From positions 1 to 20,454 of the IMG/VR virus record IMGVR_UViG_3300022752_000480: 20,454 nucleotides of DNA; one strand, written 5' to 3'. Below the pieces are notes generated by a model. That model did no database searches, was not told where the DNA came from, and saw only the letters and a list, made by a program, of their open reading frames with translations. Positions 12,983 to 20,454 of this stretch are shown here, piece after piece. Within the stretch, counting starts at the first letter, position 1; each line of letters begins with the position of its first letter. The DNA comes from a virus. A program made the position numbers and the translations under genes.

Positions 12983-15064
12983 ATGGCAGGCGGCTCTACT
13001 TTAATGCTGAAACTTGGAATAGATGTTTCCAACCTATCCAGAGAACTGGGCAAGGTGGAAAGTCGCATGGCTAAGTTTGGCTCACAAATGCAATCTATAG
13101 GCAGCACCATGACGCAGTCTATTACACTGCCATTGATTGGTGTTGGCGCAGCTTCATTAAAGGCATTTGCTGACATGGAGAAGCTGGAAAATGGATTAAT
13201 TGCCATAATGGGTAGCAGTGAAGGAGCAAAGGAAGAGTTAGATAAACTACGAAAAGTTGCCGAGAATCCTGGTCTTGCCTTGCCTGAAGTTGTTAAAGCT
13301 TCAGCTTCTTTGCAAAGTGTAGGGATGAGTGCCGATGCAGCTAGAGAAACTATTACACAGTTTGGTAATGCGGTTGCAAGGTCAGGAGGAGGAGCAGAAC
13401 AATTTAGTGGTGTTACATTAGCTTTAAGTCAAATAAGCGCAGTTGGTAAAGTGACTCAAGAAGACCTTAATCAAATTAAAGAAAGGTTGCCAGAGTTTGC
13501 CAGAGTGATGAAAGAGGAATTTGGCACAGTGACTGCAGAAGGTATAAGGGCAATAGGTGTAAGTAGTGAAGAATTTATTACGCGATCCGTATCTGCCTTA
13601 AGTAAGTTGGAAAGGGCGCAAGGAGGTTTAGGGAATACGTTTGATAATTTAAAGGATAATGTAACGGCTTCTTTGGCTGAGTTTGGCAAGGCTATAAACG
13701 AATCATTAAATTTACAAGCTGTAGCCGAGAGTTTAAGTAAATATATTCAAGGATTAGTAGATGGATTTAAGGCGCTTAATCCAGAGACGCAAGGTTTTAT
13801 AGTTAAGGCTGCTTTAGTGGCTGCATCTATAGGACCTATTATTTTTATTGTAGGAAAATTAATAAGCACATACGGTGCTTTAGTTGGTGCTACTAAATTT
13901 GTGGTGCAAGGAATAGGTAATATAAGTAAAGCATTTACCTATTTAGCAGCTAACCCAATGATTTTAGTAGTCACCGCATCAATTGCTGCGCTTGGTGCGA
14001 TTGCCTTATATGTATATGATAATTGGCAAGCATTTACTGATAGGTTTAAAAATATATGGATAAATATTAAAAATAGCGTGATATCAGGTGTGGCATCAGT
14101 TTTAAAAAGTATAGATAATTTACAAAAATCTCTTGGATTAAAATTATTTAATCTTGATGGATTAACCGAATATCAAAAAGAGCAAAGAATTGTTGCTACT
14201 GAATTTAAAAGTATTGGAGAAACGGTTGATAGTTTAAAAGGTAAACTTGCTTCATTGTTTACTACTGGTGCAAAAGCAAGTGGAGGAGGAGGTAGTATTA
14301 TTTCTACTGGCACAACAAATGCAGGTTCTACTGGTGGAGGTGGCGGTGGTGGTGCAGTAGGCTCAAGAGGTTCAATGGATGCAACAAATTTATTGCCTAC
14401 CTTAAATTTATTGCCTGATCAATTAAAAAGTGCAACTGCTGAAACAGAGAGATTAACACAAAATACAAACGCATTTAAAGATGCTCAAATAGCAGCTGGT
14501 AATGCAGTGCAAGTTACAGATGAAAAAATAAATTTATTAAAAGATTCTTTTGCAAGATTAAATGAAGGTTTAAAAACAATAGTTGATAGCACATTAAACG
14601 ATTTAGCCATTGGCTTTGGCGAGCAGTTAGGCAATGCTTTATCTGGTGCAGGATTTAGTATTAAAGCTTTAATTACTCCAATGGCTGATGCTTTAGCACA
14701 GTTTGGAAAGTTAGCTATACAAACAGGTATAACTGCTGCTGGTATTAAATTAGCATTAAAGCCTCCAATTAATCCTGCGGTTGCTATTGCAGGTGGTATT
14801 GCCCTTGTAGCTTTGTCAAGTTTAGTTAAAAGTAAAATGCCTGCACTTGCAGAAGGCGGATTGGCAACTGGTCCAACAATGGCATTAGTAGGAGATAATC
14901 GAAACGCAAGGGTTGACCCTGAAGTGATTGCACCTCTATCTAAGCTAAAATCAATGCTTGGTGACATGGGAAGCAGTGGTGGAGTATTAGAGACAAGGAT
15001 AAGTGGAAATGATTTAATTATATTATTGAATAGGTCGCAAAAGACTTTAAATAGAGTTCAGTAA
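12983..15064 (+). CDS. Tail tape measure protein
   Basis: The tape measure protein sets tail length and is ejected with the DNA. The 693-residue product has an N-terminal amphipathic helical region, with I-D-V-S-N-L-S-R-E-L-G-K-V-E (13-26) as in many tape measures. It then has a T-Q-E-D-L-N-Q-I-K-E-R-L-P-E-F-A-R-V-M (158-176) segment typical of TMP family members. Hydrophobic, potentially membrane-spanning stretches lie at about 273-297 and 325-344. A Gly/Ser-rich linker follows (433-461) and another hydrophobic stretch (597-614). The common C-terminal motif M-P-A-L-A-E-G-G-L-A-T-G-P-T-M-A-L-V-G (619-637) ends with P-E-V-I-A-P-L. At roughly 0.15 nm per residue the tail would be about 100 nm. 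The stop overlaps the next ATG. Confidence 0.93.
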   Translation: MAGGSTLMLKLGIDVSNLSRELGKVESRMAKFGSQMQSIGSTMTQSITLPLIGVGAASLKAFADMEKLENGLIAIMGSSEGAKEELDKLRKVAENPGLALPEVVKASASLQSVGMSADAARETITQFGNAVARSGGGAEQFSGVTLALSQISAVGKVTQEDLNQIKERLPEFARVMKEEFGTVTAEGIRAIGVSSEEFITRSVSALSKLERAQGGLGNTFDNLKDNVTASLAEFGKAINESLNLQAVAESLSKYIQGLVDGFKALNPETQGFIVKAALVAASIGPIIFIVGKLISTYGALVGATKFVVQGIGNISKAFTYLAANPMILVVTASIAALGAIALYVYDNWQAFTDRFKNIWINIKNSVISGVASVLKSIDNLQKSLGLKLFNLDGLTEYQKEQRIVATEFKSIGETVDSLKGKLASLFTTGAKASGGGGSIISTGTTNAGSTGGGGGGGAVGSRGSMDATNLLPTLNLLPDQLKSATAETERLTQNTNAFKDAQIAAGNAVQVTDEKINLLKDSFARLNEGLKTIVDSTLNDLAIGFGEQLGNALSGAGFSIKALITPMADALAQFGKLAIQTGITAAGIKLALKPPINPAVAIAGGIALVALSSLVKSKMPALAEGGLATGPTMALVGDNRNARVDPEVIAPLSKLKSMLGDMGSSGGVLETRISGNDLIILLNRSQKTLNRVQ

Positions 15065-17280
15065 TGGCTATAAGGTATCAAACGACTGTTTACAACGAGA
15101 AGAAAAGGAAGATAACTATATCTATTAAAGATAAAGATTATTCTGGTGCAGTCGGTTCTTTTGATACTACAAATATTGCATTGCAATATGATTCCCAAAG
15201 CAAACAAGGAGAAGAAAGATTTACACCTATTATTGGCTCAAAATTTACATTACAATTATTAATAAATAGTCAGGCATTACAAACATTAATGACTGATATA
15301 GGTTTGGCAGTTGAAGGTAGATTTACAATACAAGTAAGCGCATACAAAGCAGATAACACAACGATTGCTTATAATTGGTATGGTTATATAGTTACAGATT
15401 TAATTGAGTTTGAAGATGTACCTGTTGAACTTGGTTTTATTGCAAGCATCCAGGCGATTGATGGCATTGGATGGCTAAAAACTTTATTATACAAAAGTGA
15501 AGTAGGTCCATATCTTGGTCAAGATACAGTGGTGCAGCATATTTTAAACTGTCTTAATCAATTGGATTTTGTACAAAGTGAATTAGTAGCAAATGATTTG
15601 CCAGTGTTACATACAATATTTAATTGGCATGAGGATAGTATAACATATTCTACAAACAATGATTTTGCTTTAAAAACTGCTATACAACACAGAGCATTTT
15701 ATCATACGGATACAAAAGGTAATTATATTTATAAAAGTTGCTATGATGTGCTTAATATTATTTGTCAGGCATTAGGTGCAAGATTAATATTTAGCGGATC
15801 ACAATATTGGTTTATACAAGTTAATGAATATTATAATTCTCCGAAAACACACAGATACTTTAAGTATAAAGCATTAGGTAATCAAGTTAGTGGCACATTT
15901 ACAGATGATTTTACATTATTAAATTTACAAAACGATTTAAGTACAAGTAAATTATTAAGACTATCTGGTGGTAGATGGTCATATTATTCAGCTTTAAAAA
16001 ATACTATATTAAGATATAATCATAATGCCAAGCGTAATTTAATGGCTGGGGTTGTGTATAATTATCAAACAAATAATGATGGAACAACGGTTCAAACAGG
16101 AACTTTAGACGCAACAAGTCCAGAGGCAAAGTTATCATACACTGGTATTTTATATCAGCGTTCACTTAGCACTGCGGGCCCTGGCTTTGTTCCTCATATG
16201 TTTGTCTATGCCGTTAAAGTTGCATCTATTATTGATGCTATTCCTTTACAAACATTTAGTCCAAGTGATTGGACATTTGGTAGCGGTTGGACAGAATTAA
16301 GCGGCAAATTATTTGCCTCTGCGGCAAGTGGTACTGCTCAATATGATACGGAAAGTATAATTAGCGGTAAATATTATTACGTTAAAATAAAAGTAGAATT
16401 AACAAGTGGAGAATTAAGATTACGATTAGGTGGAGTTACTAAAATTATTACATCGTCTGGTGATTATGATTATAAAATATATACTACCTCTACTCAAAAA
16501 TTTATATTAGATTCTATATCTACACCAAAAGTCACTGCAACAATTACAAGTTTGCAAGTAAAAAAAGAAAGCAAATATTTAAAGAGAAATATAAATTTTA
16601 CAAATGGATTTAATTTTCAATTTACGGCTGCAACGTGGGAAACATCATTTTATGAATGGGAGTTTAATACTGATGTTATTACGCAGGATGGAACAGAAAT
16701 TATAAATAAAACTATTTCATTTGACACTTTAGCTATTCCAGAGACAGGAGAGTATATTTGGGAGATGCGATTGAAAGAGGTTAGAGATGAAAGTGGTACA
16801 GATATAAAAGCAGATTATACTATTGAATATTATTTAACAAACAATTATTTAGAGTTCATTCCAGATGGTACTTTACAAGGTCAATCGGATATAAAAGAGT
16901 TTGGTAACGATAACGATGATAAATCAAGTGTTAGCTACGATGTTGACACCTATTTAGGAGATGGTCCTTCTGCCACTACAACTGGCGCATTGAGAGTGCT
17001 AAATGCAAGCGGAGAATATGTAATAAGCGATGGTTGGAAGTTTGGTAATATAGGATCGGCTAAACCTATTAGCCAGTTATTAATTAATGAGGTTATTAAA
17101 GGTCAGTTAACTCCAAGATTGCGCATGGTTGATATGCCATTTCAAAATCTTAGTTTAGATCAGCCTTATCTTCCACATTTAGCAATAGAATATTCATCTG
17201 GTTATTACGTTTTTGAGAGAGGTAGTTACGACCTTAACACTGATATTTGGAATGGTGATTTTTATAAAATAGAATACTAA
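15064..17280 (+). CDS. Tail-tip/baseplate protein with inserted jelly-roll-like domain
   Basis: The 738-residue product directly follows the tape measure gene, where siphoviruses encode distal tail and hub proteins. The N-terminal part (about 1-140) is beta-rich with a F-T-P-I-I-G-S-K-F-T-L-Q-L segment (53-65) and a W-Y-G-Y-I-V strand (105-110). I recall this arrangement from tail-tip proteins of Bacteroidota phages. A mixed middle part (150-380) follows, with a Y-D-V-L-N-I-I-C-Q-A-L-G-A-R helix (227-240). Residues ~396-502 look like an inserted carbohydrate-binding or jelly-roll domain: S-D-W-T-F-G-S-G-W-T (401-410), S-I-I-S-G-K-Y-Y-Y-V-K-I-K-V (431-444), then T-S-L-Q-V-K-K (495-501). The C-terminal part is again beta-rich. 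No peptidase or lysozyme motif is seen. Confidence 0.75.
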   Translation: MAIRYQTTVYNEKKRKITISIKDKDYSGAVGSFDTTNIALQYDSQSKQGEERFTPIIGSKFTLQLLINSQALQTLMTDIGLAVEGRFTIQVSAYKADNTTIAYNWYGYIVTDLIEFEDVPVELGFIASIQAIDGIGWLKTLLYKSEVGPYLGQDTVVQHILNCLNQLDFVQSELVANDLPVLHTIFNWHEDSITYSTNNDFALKTAIQHRAFYHTDTKGNYIYKSCYDVLNIICQALGARLIFSGSQYWFIQVNEYYNSPKTHRYFKYKALGNQVSGTFTDDFTLLNLQNDLSTSKLLRLSGGRWSYYSALKNTILRYNHNAKRNLMAGVVYNYQTNNDGTTVQTGTLDATSPEAKLSYTGILYQRSLSTAGPGFVPHMFVYAVKVASIIDAIPLQTFSPSDWTFGSGWTELSGKLFASAASGTAQYDTESIISGKYYYVKIKVELTSGELRLRLGGVTKIITSSGDYDYKIYTTSTQKFILDSISTPKVTATITSLQVKKESKYLKRNINFTNGFNFQFTAATWETSFYEWEFNTDVITQDGTEIINKTISFDTLAIPETGEYIWEMRLKEVRDESGTDIKADYTIEYYLTNNYLEFIPDGTLQGQSDIKEFGNDNDDKSSVSYDVDTYLGDGPSATTTGALRVLNASGEYVISDGWKFGNIGSAKPISQLLINEVIKGQLTPRLRMVDMPFQNLSLDQPYLPHLAIEYSSGYYVFERGSYDLNTDIWNGDFYKIEY

Positions 17281-17651
17281 TGCCCAGTTATACAGAGAGA
17301 GTAATTTTGTCTAAGCCAAACGACTTTAATAACATTCCAAATAACGCTGGAAGTGGAGGAGTAGTAAGCAGCAATGTGACTGAAACAATAAATAACGTAA
17401 CAGTTAACGGTAGTAATATTTCTATTTTTAATCAAGAATTTCTTGATACAAAATCTGCTATATTAACATGGACACAAAATAATAATAAGTTACCTACTAC
17501 AAATATATTAGCTGCTATTCACGTTTACCAAAACGGTCAGAAATTAATAGATTCACAATATAATATTACTCAACCAAACACAATTACAATAGATAGTAAT
17601 ACGCATTACGATGGTTCAAATTATATTATTTTTGCAATAATTATAAACTAA
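17280..17651 (+). CDS. Small beta-rich tail/fibre-base protein
   Basis: The 123-residue product has a disordered-looking Asn/Gly/Ser-rich start. A V-T-E-T-I-N-N-V-T-V-N-G-S (33-45) segment follows, of the kind found where trimeric fibres join a baseplate. The rest is a compact beta domain with I-L-T-W-T-Q-N-N-N-K-L (61-71), H-V-Y-Q-N-G-Q-K-L (80-88) and a hydrophobic C-terminal strand. It overlaps both neighbours by one base (TAATG), so it is made together with the tail-tip protein and the fibre. A role as fibre connector or small receptor-binding subunit is likely from position. The family is not recognised. Confidence 0.6.
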   Translation: MPSYTERVILSKPNDFNNIPNNAGSGGVVSSNVTETINNVTVNGSNISIFNQEFLDTKSAILTWTQNNNKLPTTNILAAIHVYQNGQKLIDSQYNITQPNTITIDSNTHYDGSNYIIFAIIIN

Positions 17652-19915
17652 TGGAAGAAATTAAAGCACCTAAGAAAGAAAGAAAGTTTTTAAAATCCAT
17701 TGGTCGCATTGCTGGTGTTTTAGCTCAAGAACTTGTACTTGGTTTAGGAAGAAAATACATAGGTAAAATGATAAACAAAATTAAGATTCCAAAGAAAAGA
17801 GAAACGCTATCTTTTCTATTACTTCTTTCCTGCACCTTTGCCTTTGCCCAGTATCCAGCGACAGGGAATAAACAAAGATTGGGTTATCAGACAAGTGGAG
17901 ATGGATTGGTTTTTAGAGGAAGGTCGAGCGATACAACGGCATTAAAACCTTCTACTATTAATAATGCTTACCATTTATTTGATACAGTAAACAATGTCTT
18001 ATTTAGTTACATTAAGACTAAAGGAGGATGGAAGTTTAATAATAGTGATACGATTATAATTCAAGGTGCAACAATGCCATTTGATTCTATTACCTTTAAT
18101 ACGGCAAAGGATGGTACTGTAGGAGTGGGCGAAGTAGAATACAATGATTCGCAAGGCTCTTTGATTCAAGGCTTAAAAGGTGGCAATGTGACCAATATAA
18201 TAGGGCAGCAATTACACCAAAGAGTAAGCAATGTTACTGGCTCAACACTATCTAAGGGTACTGCGGTTTATTTGTCAGGTAGCCAGGGAAATAGAATAAC
18301 GGCAGCCAAGGCACTTGCAACAAGCGATCCAACATCGGCAAATACATTTGGCATTGTTGCGGAAAGCATAGCTGATAATGCAAGTGGCTATGTCATTACA
18401 GAAGGATTAATTACAGGAATAAATACATCAGGATTAACAGAAGATTCTGCTGTTTACTTATCTCCAACAGTTGCAGGAGGATTAACATCAACCAAGCCAC
18501 AAGCACCTAATCACGGTGTTTATATCGGTGTGTGTGTTAAAAGCAATGCTGGTTCAGGAGAATTATTTGTTAAAATAAAAAATGGTTTAGAGTTAGATGA
18601 ATTGCATGATGTGTTAATTACATCGCCTGCAAGTAATGCAAGTTTGTATTATAAAAGTAGTGAAGGTATTTGGCGAGACACAACTGCAGCACTTTTGGTC
18701 AGCGATACGGCAAGTATGTTGACAAATTATTTGCGCACTGGTGTTGCAGCTTCGACATATCAAACAAAGTTAAATGGTACTGGTTTTGTAAAAGCAAGCG
18801 GTACAACCATAACTTATGATAATTCAACTTATCTTACATCCTCAACAGGTGTGACCACTTTTTCAGCAGGTACTACTGGCTTTACACCATCCTCTGCTAC
18901 ATCTGGCGCAGTGACATTGGCTGGCACATTAGCAATTGCCAACGGAGGCACAGGTGCAACATCAGCATCGGCTGCAAGGACTGCTTTAGGCGCAACGGTG
19001 CGAGGTGCAAATACTTTTACTTTAACAGATATAGGAGCAATTTCATTTTTACGATACAATGCAGATAACACGGTTAGCCAAAGGGCAGCCGATGGAATGC
19101 GTAGCGATTTAGGAGGTACAACTATTGGACAAAGTATGTTTACTTTAACTAATCCTTCTGCTATTACCTTTCCAAGATTTAACGCTGATAATACGGTGAG
19201 TGCTTTAGATGCTGCAAGTTTTAGAACTGCTATTGGAGCAGGCACAGGTAATGGAAATGGAACGGTAACAAGTGTTACAGGATCCTTACCTATTTCATCA
19301 AGCGGAGGAACAACACCAAACATAACCATCGCCAATGCTTCAACAACTGCATCGGGTGTAGTTACTACATCAACTCAAAGCATGGCAGGAAACAAAACAT
19401 TTACGGGAGATTTGGCAACAAGTGGGGCTTTTAGCGCAACAGGTTTTAGCACATTAACAGGCGGTGCAAGTATAGGTACAATGGCTACAACATCATCTTT
19501 AACTCATATTCTTGGTGTGAATAGTAGTAATGCAATTGGTGAAATAGCTTTAGGTAGTGGATTAAGTTTATCAAGCGGAACATTGTCTGCAACGGCATCA
19601 GGTGCAGTAAATGTATATCTTGCAATAAATGGACCTGGAATTACTTTATCTTCAAGTTTTGGTGAATATTCACATTGGTATGTAAATATAAATCAAAGTT
19701 CAACTGTAAGTATTACTTTACCTTCTGCAAGTGGTAATACAAATAAAACACTAGTAATAAAAAATTCAGGTGCTGGAGCGGTAAATTCTAATTCAACAAA
19801 CATTGAGCCATTAAATAGCACATCATTAACAACAGCTATTTTACCATCTGGTGGTGGTAAATTTGCAACTCTTGTAAGCAATGGCACTAACTGGATAATC
19901 ATGCAAGCTAATTAA
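17651..19915 (+). CDS. Tail fibre protein with internal signal-peptide-like segment
   Basis: The 754-residue product is a long, beta-rich, Thr/Ser/Gly/Ala-rich fibre. Residues 1-50 are basic and amphipathic. Residues 51-66 are a hydrophobic core ending in A-F-A before Gln67, exactly like a Sec signal peptide if translation began at Met40 (17768). Residues ~185-321 form a domain known from many tail proteins, with S-K-G-T-A-V-Y-L-S-G (about 203-212) and L-D-E-L-H-D-V at its end. Next comes the classic fibre motif N-G-G-T-G-A (431-436) and two ~41-residue repeats with R-[YF]-N-A-D-N-T-V. The C-terminal ~130 residues form a separate beta domain, probably the receptor-binding tip. No chaperone-type self-cleaving domain is recognised. 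The role in host attachment follows from composition and position. Confidence 0.82.
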   Translation: MEEIKAPKKERKFLKSIGRIAGVLAQELVLGLGRKYIGKMINKIKIPKKRETLSFLLLLSCTFAFAQYPATGNKQRLGYQTSGDGLVFRGRSSDTTALKPSTINNAYHLFDTVNNVLFSYIKTKGGWKFNNSDTIIIQGATMPFDSITFNTAKDGTVGVGEVEYNDSQGSLIQGLKGGNVTNIIGQQLHQRVSNVTGSTLSKGTAVYLSGSQGNRITAAKALATSDPTSANTFGIVAESIADNASGYVITEGLITGINTSGLTEDSAVYLSPTVAGGLTSTKPQAPNHGVYIGVCVKSNAGSGELFVKIKNGLELDELHDVLITSPASNASLYYKSSEGIWRDTTAALLVSDTASMLTNYLRTGVAASTYQTKLNGTGFVKASGTTITYDNSTYLTSSTGVTTFSAGTTGFTPSSATSGAVTLAGTLAIANGGTGATSASAARTALGATVRGANTFTLTDIGAISFLRYNADNTVSQRAADGMRSDLGGTTIGQSMFTLTNPSAITFPRFNADNTVSALDAASFRTAIGAGTGNGNGTVTSVTGSLPISSSGGTTPNITIANASTTASGVVTTSTQSMAGNKTFTGDLATSGAFSATGFSTLTGGASIGTMATTSSLTHILGVNSSNAIGEIALGSGLSLSSGTLSATASGAVNVYLAINGPGITLSSSFGEYSHWYVNINQSSTVSITLPSASGNTNKTLVIKNSGAGAVNSNSTNIEPLNSTSLTTAILPSGGGKFATLVSNGTNWIIMQAN
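18977..19239 (+). repeat. Tandem ~41-residue fibre repeats (coding)
   Basis: Two successive units contain F-T-L-T, A-I-[ST]-F and R-[YF]-N-A-D-N-T-V-S, each followed by a helix-like R-x-x-[LI]-G end. The R-[YF]-N-A-D-N-T-V motif recurs exactly 41 codons apart (near 19052 and 19175). A preceding A-A-R-T-A-L-G end gives the boundary of the first unit. Such repeats form the shaft of tail fibres. Confidence 0.7.
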
Positions 19916-19925
19916 AAATATAACA

Positions 19926-20330
19926 ATGAAAACCATAATTTACAACATTCTTAAAATAGGCTATGATGGCATTGCCTTTGCCGTGTGCTGCGGCTTGATT
20001 GCTTCCTTTATTATTCCTATTAAATCATTCCTACTCTTTACCGTCTTTGTCGTGTTTGCTGATACAGTTACTGGCATAGTTGCAGCCAAGAAAAGGGGCG
20101 AAGAGATAACAAGCAAAGGATTATACAGAACATCGCAAAAGTGCCTTGTTTATCTTTGTGGGATTATGATTTTCGAAGGGGCAAGGTTGACATTTCAACT
20201 GCCTTATAATATAACCTACATGGTAGCCTTTACCATTGCCACAACGGAATTATTTAGCATTTCGGAGAACATAAAATCAATTACTGGAGTAAACATAGGA
20301 GTATTACTAATAAAACTTATTAAAAAGTAA
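19926..20330 (+). CDS. Holin (phage holin family 4-like)
   Basis: The holin forms inner-membrane holes at the end of infection and releases or activates the endolysin. The 134-residue product has about three to four hydrophobic segments (roughly 14-31, 35-53, 73-85 and 95-107). It shows the family pattern F-A-D-T-V-T-G-I-V-A-A-K-K-R-G-E (44-59), followed by an S-K-G-L-Y-R-T-S-Q-K segment (63-72). The T-T-E-L-F-S-I-S-E-N-I (106-116) segment is typical of Cp-1/TcdE-type holins. The C-terminus is basic. It follows the fibre gene after ten A/T-rich bases. No endolysin is present in the window, and it may lie just downstream. Confidence 0.85.
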   Translation: MKTIIYNILKIGYDGIAFAVCCGLIASFIIPIKSFLLFTVFVVFADTVTGIVAAKKRGEEITSKGLYRTSQKCLVYLCGIMIFEGARLTFQLPYNITYMVAFTIATTELFSISENIKSITGVNIGVLLIKLIKK

Positions 20331-20349
20331 CCCATTAAATTTTTTAAAT

Positions 20350-20454
20350 ATGTCAAACGAAGTTTTAGGAATCAAAGAAACCAAAGAAGTTTTAAATTTC
20401 GGTTTCGATTTACTTGAGGCAATCATCAAGTCATTAGATGACAAGAAGTTTTCT
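20350..20454 (+). CDS. Start of an unidentified small phage gene (partial)
   Basis: An ATG at 20350 opens a frame that runs to the window end (35 codons). It begins M-S-N-E-V-L-G-I-K-E-T-K-E-V-L and continues as an amphipathic helix with L-L-E-A-I-I-K-S-L. I recall similar openings from short proteins beside holins in Bacteroidota phages, without a known function. It is preceded by an A/T-rich leader typical of this window. The C-terminal part is missing, so no function is assigned. Confidence 0.6.
   Translation, partial: MSNEVLGIKETKEVLNFGFDLLEAIIKSLDDKKFS

Noticed and set aside
14485-14967. 160-codon - strand frame inside the tape measure gene
   Set aside because: The opposite strand encodes a clear tape measure C-terminus. 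The antisense product has no recognisable motif or separate start context.
1-20454. tRNA genes, CRISPR arrays, insertion sequences, integrase or attachment sites
   Set aside because: Nothing of these kinds was seen. The repeats present are protein-coding fibre repeats, without spacers, terminal inverted repeats or a transposase.

Overview
This window is a contiguous block of late genes from a tailed phage or prophage of siphovirus type with HK97-fold heads. All convincing genes are on the + strand and tightly packed, many with ATGA or TAATG start/stop overlaps. The host is most likely a member of the Bacteroidota. The reasons are AT-rich DNA, start codons preceded by A/T-rich leaders instead of Shine-Dalgarno sequences, a promoter-like TTG...TATATTTG element of the Bacteroidota type, and protein families that I recognise mainly from Bacteroidota phages. 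This host call is inference, not a database result.

Layout. Bases 1-2651 hold the packaging genes: small terminase, a two-helix membrane protein, large terminase and a small unknown protein. Bases 2703-6079 hold the head genes: portal, prohead protease with an extra N-terminal domain, and major capsid protein. Bases 6144-7040 encode a gp6-like connector and the first ~115 residues of a head-closure (head-tail joining) protein. From there to about 10.6 kb the normal head-tail order is interrupted by an accessory block. The head-closure protein runs on, in one reading frame, into a long stack of ~20-residue Ala/Thr/Ser repeats and then a glycine-rich adhesin-like tip. It is followed by a small protein, a GT-B glycosyltransferase and a small beta-rich virion-type protein. 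The standard order resumes at 10642-12979 with HK97 gp10-like, DUF3168-like, an unknown, tail tube and tail assembly chaperones. Then come tape measure (12983-15064), tail-tip protein (15064-17280), a small fibre-associated protein, a 754-residue tail fibre, a holin, and the start of one more gene cut by the window end.

Expression. Three T-tailed hairpins (2699-2736, 6101-6130, 10600-10639) divide the block into packaging, head, neck/accessory and tail segments. The first is unusual because it contains the portal start codon. The tail assembly chaperone pair carries a correctly framed A AAA AAC slippery heptamer with a GC-rich stem 6 nt downstream, so a programmed -1 frameshift producing a 214-residue fusion is well supported.

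The most interesting candidate system is the 6704-10597 block: a head-closure protein that appears to carry its own fibre and adhesin, beside a glycosyltransferase. I infer that it may build decorated, possibly glycosylated, neck fibres. No integrase, repressor, tRNA, CRISPR array or insertion sequence is visible. An endolysin is not seen and may lie beyond the right edge.
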